A stretch of DNA of 35,803 nucleotides. Source: Gemmatimonadota bacterium (GTDB lineage: Bacteria; Gemmatimonadota; Gemmatimonadetes; Gemmatimonadales; Gemmatimonadaceae). Position numbers and translations under genes: made by a program. The notes under the pieces are model-generated. The model was not told the origin of the DNA. It saw nothing but the letters and a program-made list of their open reading frames with translations, and ran no database searches. The DNA lies in assembly GCA_018969225.1 (NCBI GenBank), contig JAGWYS010000009.1, positions 1-35,803 of the forward strand, in the 5' to 3' direction. Below are positions 8,283 through 16,391 of this stretch, piece by piece. Within the stretch, counting starts at the first letter, position 1. Each line of letters begins with the position of its first letter.

Positions 8283-9878
8283 TCAGGGGAGCGGCGCCCC
8301 CCACCCTCCGCCTCCAGGCGTCTCGATCGTGAGGCAGTCGCCCGGTTGCATGGTCACGCGGCACTTGGCCGGGAGCACCGCGTCATTGAGGCGGTTGATG
8401 CCACAGGCGCCTGGCAGGCCGCCGGCGGCGCCGGGGGGCGGGCGGCGACGCCGCTCGGACAGCACGGTGGCCACGCACGGCTCCAGCGCCTCGTAGCAGC
8501 GCACCACGCCGTCCCCGCCGCGGTGCCGCCCCTCCCCCCCGCTGCCGCGCCGCACCGCATAGGCCGCGACCCGCAGGGGATACGCCCGCTCCAGCGCCTC
8601 GACAGGGGTATTGCGGGTGTTGCTCATCCCCACGTGCACCGCCGAAGGCCCTGGGCCGGCAGCGCTTGCCCCCTGCCCGCCGCCCAAGGTCTCGTAGAAG
8701 CTCCATCCGGGAGCGCCCAGCGTGACGTTGTTCATGGTCCCCTGCCCAGCCGCCGGGATGGCCAGCCCCTCCACACCCCGCGACGCCGCCGCGCGAGCCA
8801 GCGCGGCCAGGCAGGTGTCGGTGAGCCGCTGTGACAGCTCCACGTTGCCGGCCGCCACCGCACTGGGGCGCCGCGCATTGGCCACGCAGTCCACGGGGAT
8901 CGACAGGCGCAGGGCGCGGGCGATGCCGTCGTTGACGGGCACTTCATCATCGCACAGCACCCGCAGCACGAACACCGCCGCGGCCCGGGCCACGGCGGCC
9001 GGCGCATTGACATTGCCGGGCACAGCCGGGCTGGTCCCCGTCAGGTCGAGGTGCAGTGTCGCCTCCCGCACCGACGCCCGCACCACCACCGGGATCTCCC
9101 GGTCACCGACACCGTCCCCTTCCAGTGCGTCTTCGGCCGTCCCGTCGGCCCCCTCCAGCCCCGCCAGGCGGGCGCGCACGCGCCGTTCGGTGTAGTCCAG
9201 CAGCGCGTCGATGGCGCGGGTCAGGGGCCCGCCACCCAGCCGCCGGTGTAGCGCCCGCCACCCCTCGCGCCCCGCCGCACAGGCGGCGCGCTGGGCGCGC
9301 AGGTCGCCATCGCGCTCGGCCGGCGTGCGCACGTTGGCGAGCAGCAGGCGGCGCACATCGTCCTGGGGGCGCCCGGCACGCTCCAGGCGCACGGGCGGCA
9401 CGATGATCCCCTCCTGGTACAGCTCGGTGGCGCCGAAGGGCATGCTCCCCGGGCTCATCCCCCCCACGTCGGCATGGTGCGCCCGCACGGCGGCGTACCC
9501 GATGACGGCCGTCGGATCGCCGGGATCGGCGATGGCCTCGACCATCGTGAGGTCGGGGAGGTGCGATCCCCCATGGGCGGGATCGTTGAGCAGGAACAGG
9601 TCGCCCGCCTCGGCACCCGCCGCGCGTACGGCCGCCACCGCCTCGGGCATGGCCCCCAGATGCACGGGAATGTGGGCCGCCTGCGCCACCATCCGACCGG
9701 CGGCGTCGAAGAGCGCGCAGGAGGCGTCGCGCCGCTCACGGATGTTGGGGGAGAGGGCGCTGCGCTCCAGCAACGTCCCCATCTCCTCGGCCAGCATGGC
9801 CACCCCCTGCGCAAAGACGGTGAGCTCCAGCGGATCGAAGCGATCGGCCAGGGCCGGTTCGGCGACGTCGCCCGTCAT
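8283..9878 (-). CDS. hyuB: Hydantoinase B/oxoprolinase family subunit
   Basis: HyuB-type subunits pair with HyuA-type ATPase subunits to hydrolyse cyclic amides such as N-methylhydantoin or 5-oxoproline with ATP. The 531-residue protein matches across its length: 'FAQGVAMLAEEMGTLLERSALSPNIRERRD' at the N-terminus, 'AAGRMVAQAAHIPVHLGAMP', 'DLFLLNDPAHGGSHLPD', 'MNNVTLG', 'YETLGGGQGAS' and 'VHVGMSNTRNTPVEALE'. The ATG at 9878 overlaps the preceding UDG-like gene as ATGA. Its usual partner hyuA is present but separated by that gene. It is the last gene of the long minus-strand run and is convergent with the Crp/Fnr gene, 24 bases away. The real substrate cannot be told from sequence. Confidence 0.93.
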   Translation of the reverse strand: MTGDVAEPALADRFDPLELTVFAQGVAMLAEEMGTLLERSALSPNIRERRDASCALFDAAGRMVAQAAHIPVHLGAMPEAVAAVRAAGAEAGDLFLLNDPAHGGSHLPDLTMVEAIADPGDPTAVIGYAAVRAHHADVGGMSPGSMPFGATELYQEGIIVPPVRLERAGRPQDDVRRLLLANVRTPAERDGDLRAQRAACAAGREGWRALHRRLGGGPLTRAIDALLDYTERRVRARLAGLEGADGTAEDALEGDGVGDREIPVVVRASVREATLHLDLTGTSPAVPGNVNAPAAVARAAAVFVLRVLCDDEVPVNDGIARALRLSIPVDCVANARRPSAVAAGNVELSQRLTDTCLAALARAAASRGVEGLAIPAAGQGTMNNVTLGAPGWSFYETLGGGQGASAAGPGPSAVHVGMSNTRNTPVEALERAYPLRVAAYAVRRGSGGEGRHRGGDGVVRCYEALEPCVATVLSERRRRPPPGAAGGLPGACGINRLNDAVLPAKCRVTMQPGDCLTIETPGGGGWGAPLP

Positions 9879-10534
9879 GTGCCCCCCGGTGTGGAGATGG
9901 GCCGTGCGCCATGCGGCAGGCCGGCGCGGTGCAACGCCTCCTCGCAGCGCGCCATCCAGAGGGCCTGCAGCTCCGCCATGCGCGCCCCGCGCCCTCGGTC
10001 AGGAGCCATGGACAGGAGCCCCTGCGCCGATGGGTGCGGCAGTGGTGCCAGCACCAGCCCCTGGGAGCCCTCGGTGTCCATCACCCGGGCCATGGTGCGT
10101 GCCGCCACCCGCCCCAGCGCCACCACGCCCTGCACTCCCCGGGCGCGCAGCGCCGTCAGGTCGCGGTCGAGCCGGGAGAGGTTGGCCGGCCCCTCCAGCT
10201 CCGCGCGCGTGGGGGCGCGGAAGCGGTGTCCGTCATTGGTGGGACAGGCAGGCCAGGCGTTACCCACGGCCACCCCGTGCAGCAGCGGCTCCAACCCGTC
10301 GGCCGCCAGCCGGGCGCCATCCCACGGCCCGTCAGCGACCCTGGCTGGCACCGTGGCAGCGCCCACGCGCTCCAGCACGGCATAGAGCAACGCCCCCGCC
10401 GCATCACCCCAGAACGGGATGCCGCTCTTGTCGGCGCCACGCGGTCCCGGCGCCTCTCCCACCACCAGCACGTGCACCGGGCCGGTGGACGGGGCATGCA
10501 TGGGCACCGCGGCGCCGCGGATGCGCCCGCTCAC
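9875..10534 (-). CDS. Uracil-DNA glycosylase superfamily protein
   Basis: The 219-residue protein has the uracil-DNA glycosylase fold signatures: 'VLVVGEAPG' at about 22-30, followed by 'SGIPFWGDAAGALL' (family 4/5 usually have GxPFVGxAGxLL), 'VAVGNAWPACPTNDG' in the position of motif 2, 'VVALGRVAA', and a C-terminal 'APLPHPSAQGLLS' with the HPS motif. Such enzymes remove uracil from DNA in base excision repair. The four cysteines of the family-4 Fe-S cluster are not visible: I see only two cysteines, in 'WPACPTN' and 'ARCEEAL'. The GTG at 10534 gives a GTGA overlap with hyuA, and the gene's stop overlaps hyuB by 4 bases. Its placement inside a hydantoinase operon is odd; a damaged-base or cyclic-ureide link is speculative. 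Confidence 0.8.
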   Translation of the reverse strand: MSGRIRGAAVPMHAPSTGPVHVLVVGEAPGPRGADKSGIPFWGDAAGALLYAVLERVGAATVPARVADGPWDGARLAADGLEPLLHGVAVGNAWPACPTNDGHRFRAPTRAELEGPANLSRLDRDLTALRARGVQGVVALGRVAARTMARVMDTEGSQGLVLAPLPHPSAQGLLSMAPDRGRGARMAELQALWMARCEEALHRAGLPHGARPISTPGGT

Positions 10535-12501
10535 CGGTCCGCCTCCAGCATCCAGCCGCCCTGCGGCATGGCGCGCCCGGTCCACCCGGCGGGGATGTGC
10601 ATCGTGGCATCTGGGAGGCGCACCACGGCTGGTCCGCGCACGGTGCGGTCCATCATCCGCCCATCATCAACCTCGGCGGGCATCGTCCCCGCACGCTCAG
10701 GGCGCCGCCACGCCACCGGCCAGGGCGTCCCTTCCAGCGCCACCCGCACGCTGATCGCCTCCACGGGCCTCGGCAGTACGAAGCCCGTGCGCGCCGCATG
10801 CCGTTCGGCAAACCGGCGGGCGATGGCCGCCCCGTCGTCACCAGGGGCCACGGGGAGGTCGATCTCATGCCCCTGCCCTTCGTAGCGCACGCGCATCCAC
10901 CAGCGGGGGATGGCGCCCGGGGCGACGCCCAACCCGGCCGCTGCCGCCGTGAGGAGGCGCGCCAGCGCGTCGGCCTCGAGGGCGTCGGTGCGCGCCAGGC
11001 AGCTGACCAGCGCCTCGCGGCGCTCCGGTGCCATGGCCAACCCGAGTGCGCTCAGCACCCCCGCGTGGGGCGGCACCACCACGCGAGTCATCCCCAACCG
11101 CTCGGCGAGTCCGCAGGCATGCAGCGGGCCGCCCCCCCCGAATGCGACCAGCGGCACCTGCCGCGGATCGATGCCGCGCTCCACCGACACCCGGCGCAGG
11201 GCGCGCGCCATCGTGGCATCCGCGGTGGCCACCAGCGCCTCGGCGGCCCGTGCCACCGTCACCCCCAACGGGTCCGCCAGGGTGCCGATGGCGGCGGCCG
11301 CCCGGTCCACATCAATGGTCACCCCGCCGCTCCAGCCGCCCGGCGGGATGCGCCCCAACACCACGTGGGCATCGGTGACGGTGGGGCGCACGCCGCCGCG
11401 CCCGTACGCGGCCGGCCCGGGCGCCGCCCCGGCGCTCTCCGGACCCGCCCGCAAGGCGCCGCCTGCGTCTATCCATCCCAGGCTGCCGCCTCCGGCCGCC
11501 ACCGCCTCCACCAGCACCCGAGGCAACGCGATCGGGATGCCCGCCACGCCGCCGCCGCGCTCCACCAGCGGCTCCCCCTCGTCAATCAACCCGACATCGG
11601 CGCTGGTGCCGCCGATGTCGATGGTGAGGGCGCGAGGAATGCCAAGGGCCCGCGCGACGGCGGCCGCGCCGGTCACCCCACCGGCAGGCCCCGACAGCGC
11701 CAACGCCGCCGCGTGCCGGGCAGCCTCGTTGGCCGCCAGCGTGCCGCCCGCCGACGTCATCACGCGGGGGGCGGGGAAGCCACGCGCCGCCAACCGCGCG
11801 CCCAGCGCCTCGAGGTAGCGTCGCACGGCGGGGCGCGCGTACGCCTCCGCCACCGTCGTGGCCATCCGCTCGTACTCGCGAATCTCGGGGAGCACCTCGT
11901 GCGAGCAGATCACGTCGGGGGGCGACGGCAAGTCGGCACAGCCGTCCACCAGCGCGTTGCGCAGCTGCCGTTCGTGGCGCGGGTCGGCGTAGGCGTGCAG
12001 CAGGGTGATGGCCACCGTGTCCGGGACCGCCGCACGGACCGCCGCCACCACCGACGCCGTCGCCTCCGGCGAGAGGGGGCGCAGCACACCCGTCTGCACC
12101 AGCCGCTCGTCCACCGGCACCACGGCCTCCGACGGCACCAACGGCGACGGATGATGCCGCGTGAGATCGTACAGGTGGGCCCGCTCCTGCCGGCGCAGCT
12201 CCAGCAGGTCGGTGAAGCCCGCCGTCGCGCACGCCGTCACGCGGGCCCCACGCCGCTCCAACAGGAGGTTGGTGACCACCGTGGTGCCGTGCGCCAGGTG
12301 GGCGATGGCCCCGCCGTCGATGCCCGCGGCATCCAGCGACGCCAGAACCCCCGCGGCCCGATCTTCTGGGACCGACAGCACCTTGGCGGTGAAGACGGTG
12401 CCGTCGGGGTGCACGGCCGCGAGATCCGTGAAGGTGCCCCCCACATCAATGCCCACCGCGACCCCGTGGGTGGGGGCCGCTCGATGCGCGGGAGCGGTCA
12501 C
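10531..12501 (-). CDS. hyuA: Hydantoinase/oxoprolinase family protein, HyuA (ATP-binding) subunit
   Basis: This subunit carries the ASKHA-type ATPase fold and activates the cyclic amide by phosphorylation for the HyuAB reaction. The 656-residue protein begins at the GTG at 12501, overlapping the lnb-like stop as GTGA; the track's 948-residue ORF is a read-through shadow. The N-terminal phosphate motif 'VGIDVGGTFTDLAAVH' is at about 13-28. It is followed by 'HGTTVVTNLLLERRGARV', 'CATAGFTDLLELRRQ', the middle domain 'RVMTSAGGTLAANEAAR', 'LALSGPAGGVTGAAAVA', 'ALTIDIGGTSADVGLID' and 'LVAFGGGGPLHACGLAERLG'. A C-terminal beta domain completes the usual architecture. The partner hyuB lies two genes downstream. 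Confidence 0.94.
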   Translation of the reverse strand: MTAPAHRAAPTHGVAVGIDVGGTFTDLAAVHPDGTVFTAKVLSVPEDRAAGVLASLDAAGIDGGAIAHLAHGTTVVTNLLLERRGARVTACATAGFTDLLELRRQERAHLYDLTRHHPSPLVPSEAVVPVDERLVQTGVLRPLSPEATASVVAAVRAAVPDTVAITLLHAYADPRHERQLRNALVDGCADLPSPPDVICSHEVLPEIREYERMATTVAEAYARPAVRRYLEALGARLAARGFPAPRVMTSAGGTLAANEAARHAAALALSGPAGGVTGAAAVARALGIPRALTIDIGGTSADVGLIDEGEPLVERGGGVAGIPIALPRVLVEAVAAGGGSLGWIDAGGALRAGPESAGAAPGPAAYGRGGVRPTVTDAHVVLGRIPPGGWSGGVTIDVDRAAAAIGTLADPLGVTVARAAEALVATADATMARALRRVSVERGIDPRQVPLVAFGGGGPLHACGLAERLGMTRVVVPPHAGVLSALGLAMAPERREALVSCLARTDALEADALARLLTAAAAGLGVAPGAIPRWWMRVRYEGQGHEIDLPVAPGDDGAAIARRFAERHAARTGFVLPRPVEAISVRVALEGTPWPVAWRRPERAGTMPAEVDDGRMMDRTVRGPAVVRLPDATMHIPAGWTGRAMPQGGWMLEADR

Positions 12502-13874
12502 GCCTGGCCCGGGAGGCGCCCGGACGGGCGGTGCCAGAGCGCCGCCAGCAGCGCCACCAGAACGGGTGCCACCAGCGCCGGCACCTCGTGACCCCCTTGC
12601 CGCCACGCGGGAAGCTGGGCGGCTGCGGCCCCCGCCAGGGAGAGCGCCACCAGCAGGGCCATCACGCCTCGCGCACTGCGGGCGCTCCCGCCGGGGCGCC
12701 ACAGGGCGGCCGGCACCAGCACCGCCGCCACGAGCCAAAGCGGATGCACCTGCAGCAGAGCCAGGTTGCGACCCATGTAGGGGGCATGCCGAGTTACGGT
12801 GCCGGCCAGCAGCAGGGCGGTCCCCAGGACACCGCCCATCCCAAGCCAGGCTCCGGCCAGCACCGCGGCCAGCTGCGCGCCGCGGCGGCCGCCCCGCTCC
12901 GCCAGCCCGAGCACCAGGGTGCCCAGCAGCGCGCCAACCAGCAGCGCCTGCGGCCACCGGCGCGGCGGGGCCGCGGGGAGCGGTGCGCGCGCCGATGCCG
13001 CAAGGACCGAGTCGGCCGCCACCAACAGGCGCCCGGGCACGCCACCGGTCCCGTCGGGGCCGGGCTCCCCCTCGGCAAGGCGCAGCTGCGCCAGCTGGTC
13101 CGCCAGGTGCTCCGGCAGGAAGGCCGCCTGCCACCGCGTGAGCGGGAGGTCCGCATCGCGCCCCAGCGCGAGGTCGATCCCCGCCCAGGCGGAGAGACTG
13201 ACGGCGGTGACACGCACCGACTCGCCGCGCCACGTGAGCCCGGCCGGGTGGGTGACGGCCCACGCGCGCCGGAGGACCCCTCCCAAGGCCCAGTCGAGGA
13301 GGTCGCGCACGCGGGTGCTGCAGTTGTCGTTGTAGTAGTCGTACCGGTAGTAGCGGTTCTCCTCGGCGGCGTTCCACGCGACGTAGTCGGCCACCGCCCC
13401 GCGTTGCAGCGGCGTCAGCGCCAGCGCCTGCGCGCGGATGCGCCGGTCCCGCTCGGCGTACACCGTGTTGAACAGCAGCATGGGGTAGCCGGCCATCCAG
13501 TACCGCGTGTCGCCGGTGAGGAAGCGCCCCACGAAGTTCGGCTGGTTGAAGTCGAACATCCCCCAGTTGTAGGCAACCGCCTCGCCCGTGACGGTGTCCT
13601 CGACCGCCAGCGCCACGTGGCCGAAGCGCTCGAAGACGGCGTCACCGGGGCCGTAGGTGTACAGGGTGATGCGCAGCCGAGCCCCGCGCGCCGCGCGGGC
13701 GCTGTCGAGGGACGGGAACGTTCCCGGCGGGGGCGGCGGCGCCGTGGCCGGCACGTTGTCCGGCCGGACCGCCGCCTGCGGGGTGGCCTCCGCCATCACG
13801 GGCGCGACCAGCAGGGGCAGGGCGCCCACCGCGCGCCGGAGGCGCGCCAGCAGCCCCGCGCTGGGGCGCCGCAT
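12498..13874 (-). CDS. DUF4105/Lnb family protein, candidate lipoprotein N-acyltransferase
   Basis: The protein (458 aa) starts at the ATG at 13874, a TGATG overlap with the Gfo/Idh stop. A signal peptide (1-28) leads to a periplasmic domain of the DUF4105 family, now called the Lnb N-terminal domain. Its hallmarks are 'VFERFGHVALAVEDT' (His86), 'YNWGMFDFNQPNFVGRFLTG', 'RYWMAGYPM' and 'YDYYNDNCSTRVRDLL' (Cys185), matching a papain-like Cys/His active site. The C-terminal ~150 residues hold about five membrane helices ('ALLVGALLGTLVLGLA', 'LWLVAAVLVPAALW', 'ALVAPVLVALLAALWH'). Lnb proteins were described in Bacteroides as enzymes that N-acylate lipoproteins where Lnt is absent. That function here is inferred from the family. 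It fits the outer-membrane setting and the lolA gene elsewhere in the window. Confidence 0.82.
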   Translation of the reverse strand: MRRPSAGLLARLRRAVGALPLLVAPVMAEATPQAAVRPDNVPATAPPPPPGTFPSLDSARAARGARLRITLYTYGPGDAVFERFGHVALAVEDTVTGEAVAYNWGMFDFNQPNFVGRFLTGDTRYWMAGYPMLLFNTVYAERDRRIRAQALALTPLQRGAVADYVAWNAAEENRYYRYDYYNDNCSTRVRDLLDWALGGVLRRAWAVTHPAGLTWRGESVRVTAVSLSAWAGIDLALGRDADLPLTRWQAAFLPEHLADQLAQLRLAEGEPGPDGTGGVPGRLLVAADSVLAASARAPLPAAPPRRWPQALLVGALLGTLVLGLAERGGRRGAQLAAVLAGAWLGMGGVLGTALLLAGTVTRHAPYMGRNLALLQVHPLWLVAAVLVPAALWRPGGSARSARGVMALLVALSLAGAAAAQLPAWRQGGHEVPALVAPVLVALLAALWHRPSGRLPGQA

Positions 13875-14878
13875 CAGAAGCGGTGCTCCTTCCCGTCGTC
13901 GGCCGCCTTGTAGCTCGCGTCCACGATGCGCTGCAGCTGGAGCTGGTCCACGGGGGGCTCGTAGGGCGCGTCGCCGCGGATCACGGCCACGAAGTGCGCC
14001 AACTCCGCCCGGTAGCTCTGGAGGAAGGGGCTCTCGCGCGCCGCCGCCCCGGACGGGGACACGTCCACGGGGCGCCCGTTGAGCTCCTTGGTCACGCGCA
14101 GCGGAGCCAGCCGGCCACTGCCGCGCGTGCCGTGCACCTCGAACCACCAGCGGTCCTCGTCCCCGACGTACGCCCACGACACCGAGAGGTCCACCACGAT
14201 GCCGCCGTCGCACTCGAGGAACAGCTGCAGCCCATCCTCCACCGCCGCCGCCCCGCGCGCCCGGCGCACGGCGGCGGAGAGGCGCACGGGCGCCGGCTGG
14301 TCCGCCAGCCACAGCGCGAGGTCAAGGAGCGGGATCCCCAGCTCCTGCAGCGCGCCGCCCCCCGATTCCGGGCGGTTGGCGCGCCACCCCGGGGTGGCCG
14401 CCCGCCGCTGCAGCGCCCCCGCGCGTATCGCCACGATCTCGCCCAATTCGGCGTTGCGCAGGAACTGCCCCAGCGCCTGCACGTCGGCGCGGAACCGGTG
14501 GTTGTGCCCCACCACGAGGCACCGGTCCGCCTTCTGCGCGGCGGCCAGGCACCGTTCCACGCCCCGGCCGCCCAGCGCGAGCGGACGCTCGCACAGCACG
14601 TGCAGCTTCTTGCGGAGCGCGCTGAGGACGTGGGGCTCGTGGAGGTGGTTGGGGGTGGCGATCACGACGGCGTCCGCAACGTCGCTGTCGAGCAGCTCCT
14701 CGACATCGGTGAACACGTCGGGCACCCCGAACCGGTCGGCCAGGGCGCGGGCCTTGGCCCCGTCGTTGTCGCACAGTGCGGCCAGCACGGCGCCCTTCTG
14801 CCGCGCCAGCAGCGGGATGTGCGTGAGCTGGGCGATGGCGCCCGCGCCCACCACGGCGATGCGCACGCCGTCCTTCAT
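13874..14878 (-). CDS. Gfo/Idh/MocA family oxidoreductase with altered signature residues
   Basis: This is a dinucleotide-binding oxidoreductase-fold protein of 334 residues. The ATG at 14878 is preceded by GGAGGA, a good ribosome site, so the longer ORF start is rejected. The Rossmann motif 'IAVVGAGAIAQLTHIPLL' opens the protein, then 'VVIATPNHLHEPHVLSAL'. The family's conserved 'EKP' reads 'CERPLAL' (residues 97-99), with Lys replaced by Arg. The usual 'GGGxLxDxGxHxxD' reads 'GGGALQELGIPLLD' (to 186), so the His is Pro. In many family members that Lys and His take part in hydride transfer, so this may be a non-catalytic or divergent member. The C-terminal beta domain ('WFEVHGTRGSGRL') is intact. 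It lies between the SpoIID-like gene and lnb; the substrate is unknown. Confidence 0.85.
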   Translation of the reverse strand: MKDGVRIAVVGAGAIAQLTHIPLLARQKGAVLAALCDNDGAKARALADRFGVPDVFTDVEELLDSDVADAVVIATPNHLHEPHVLSALRKKLHVLCERPLALGGRGVERCLAAAQKADRCLVVGHNHRFRADVQALGQFLRNAELGEIVAIRAGALQRRAATPGWRANRPESGGGALQELGIPLLDLALWLADQPAPVRLSAAVRRARGAAAVEDGLQLFLECDGGIVVDLSVSWAYVGDEDRWWFEVHGTRGSGRLAPLRVTKELNGRPVDVSPSGAAARESPFLQSYRAELAHFVAVIRGDAPYEPPVDQLQLQRIVDASYKAADDGKEHRF

Positions 14879-14900
14879 GCGTCCTCCGGGAGGTTGCGTG

Positions 14901-16370
14901 TCAGTCGGCGGGGCCGACCGCGGTTCCCGGATAGTAATGCTGGAGAATGGAACGGGCATCCTGCCCGGCGCGGGCGCGCCCGATGGCGCCCCACTGACAC
15001 ATCCCCACCCCGTGTCCGTGCCCCACCCCGCGCACCCGGATGCTGGCCAGCTGTCCATTGGCGTGGGTGGCGCCCTCCACCGAGAAGTAGGTGCTGGCCA
15101 GCGCGGAGCGGCGGGAGTGGAGCAGCCAGGTGCGGAGCGCCGCCGCGCGCACGGTCACCTCCCCCTCGTCGGTGGTCACCACCAGCGTCCCGATGCGGCC
15201 GGAGCGGCCGCGGGAGGCCACCCGGACATCCCGCACGGGGATCCAGGCGGCCGGGGCGGGCGCCCCTTCGTCCACGCGGCCTCGGGCGGGCGCGCGCGCG
15301 AGGGTGCGCCGCACGGCGTCGGACAGCACCGCCGCGTCCAGGTCGCGCGTCCACCGACCCTGGGGGGCGATGTCGCACCACGCGCGCCCGGTGACGGGGT
15401 CATGGTCGTCCACCGGGCGCAAGAACGGGGCGTCGGGCGCCTCGGCCCATGCCTCAGCCGGGGCGGCCGTGCGCCCGCCGCACGCGGCGGAATAGGGCGC
15501 CGAGACGATCCGCCCGGCATAGCGGAGCACCAGTCCCGCTGTCGCGTCCACCGCCACGCTGGCCAGCGGGAACTCGGCGTCCACCCCGCCATACGCCTGG
15601 TCGTCCACACCGGCCCGCAGATGCCAGGGGCGACGCGTCCGCCCCTCGTCACGGGGGACGCGCACCATGGCATAGCTGCGCGCGGCGATGGCCTGCGCCT
15701 CCAGCGCGGCCAGGTCGCTCGGCGCGCGGGTCCCCAACTCCTGGGGGACCACCCCGCGAAGGTACGCCTCCATGGGCAGGCGATTCACCACGGTGAGCCC
15801 TTCACCTCCGGGGATGATCCACAATTCCCCACGGTAGCGACGCCCCCCGAACGTGACGAAACCCTTGGGGTCCCGTGCGCGCACCACCAGCGGGACCGGG
15901 CGCGCGGGGGAGCGCACCCCCGGGGGGCCCACCAGCCGCAGCCCGGCGCCCCGCTGCTCGACCCGCATGGGCTCATCCCCGCCGCCACGACCGAGCACCC
16001 GCCCCCCCTCCGCTTCGGCCACCTCCCACGGGGCCGTGGCCGATACGGCGGCCGACCGGACGCCGATGGCGAGGGCCACCCGCACGATCCGCTCCGCCGC
16101 AAGGACCGCCCCGGGGATCGACGCCGGGGGCAGCACCGGATGCCGCGCCGAGCCCGCGGCCGGAGCGACCGCCGCTGAGGCGACCGCCGCTGAGGCGACC
16201 GCCGCTGAGGCGACCGCCGCGGGGCCCGCCACACCGCCAGGGGGCGGCGGGGCGCCGGCCCCCAGGGCGCCGACGGTGAGAAGCACGGCCGCGATGGCCC
16301 GACGAGGCGTCGGGACCTCGACCCGGGAGACCTGCCGACCCGGTCGCGCGTGCGGGACGGGGGGCCTCAC
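14901..16370 (-). CDS. SpoIID/LytB domain protein (secreted)
   Basis: SpoIID is a lytic transglycosylase in Bacillus sporulation, and LytB-type relatives enhance amidases; in non-sporulating diderms the domain is thought to act on peptidoglycan. The only reasonable start is the GTG at 16370, 21 bases after the hemL stop (other early valines are GTC). An arginine-rich n-region and hydrophobic stretch 'AIAAVLLTVGALGAGA' form a signal peptide, followed by a repeated AAVAS segment. The domain is clear: 'LPMEAYLRGVVPQELGT' with the conserved Glu, 'LEAQAIAARSYAM', 'SAACGGRTAAPAEAW' and the C-terminal 'GVGHGHGVGMCQWGAIGRA' then 'ILQHYYPGT'. The length (489 aa) is above the bare domain because of the N-terminal extension. 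Co-transcription with hemL and rimO is likely. Confidence 0.9.
   Translation of the reverse strand: MRPPVPHARPGRQVSRVEVPTPRRAIAAVLLTVGALGAGAPPPPGGVAGPAAVASAAVASAAVASAAVAPAAGSARHPVLPPASIPGAVLAAERIVRVALAIGVRSAAVSATAPWEVAEAEGGRVLGRGGGDEPMRVEQRGAGLRLVGPPGVRSPARPVPLVVRARDPKGFVTFGGRRYRGELWIIPGGEGLTVVNRLPMEAYLRGVVPQELGTRAPSDLAALEAQAIAARSYAMVRVPRDEGRTRRPWHLRAGVDDQAYGGVDAEFPLASVAVDATAGLVLRYAGRIVSAPYSAACGGRTAAPAEAWAEAPDAPFLRPVDDHDPVTGRAWCDIAPQGRWTRDLDAAVLSDAVRRTLARAPARGRVDEGAPAPAAWIPVRDVRVASRGRSGRIGTLVVTTDEGEVTVRAAALRTWLLHSRRSALASTYFSVEGATHANGQLASIRVRGVGHGHGVGMCQWGAIGRARAGQDARSILQHYYPGTAVGPAD
16165..16221. repeat. 15-bp in-frame tandem repeat (about 3.8 copies) in the SpoIID-like gene
   Basis: The unit GCGACCGCCGCTGAG (plus strand) is repeated exactly three times from 16165 to 16209, then partly a fourth time. 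On the coding strand it gives repeats of the five residues A-A-V-A-S just after the signal peptide. Copy number can change without shifting the frame, so the linker length may vary between strains. Confidence 0.9.
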
Positions 16371-16391
16371 GGCCCCACCGCCCGGGACTCG

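Noticed and set aside
9211-12591. 1126-residue plus-strand ORF opposite hyuA, the UDG-like gene and hyuB
   Set aside because: It is antisense to three well-supported genes, its translation is Arg/Pro/Ala-rich with no domain, and such long shadows are normal in very GC-rich DNA.
12502-13377. N-terminal extension of the 948-residue hyuA ORF
   Set aside because: It overlaps lnb on the same strand in another frame, and the HyuA fold begins cleanly at the GTG at 12501.
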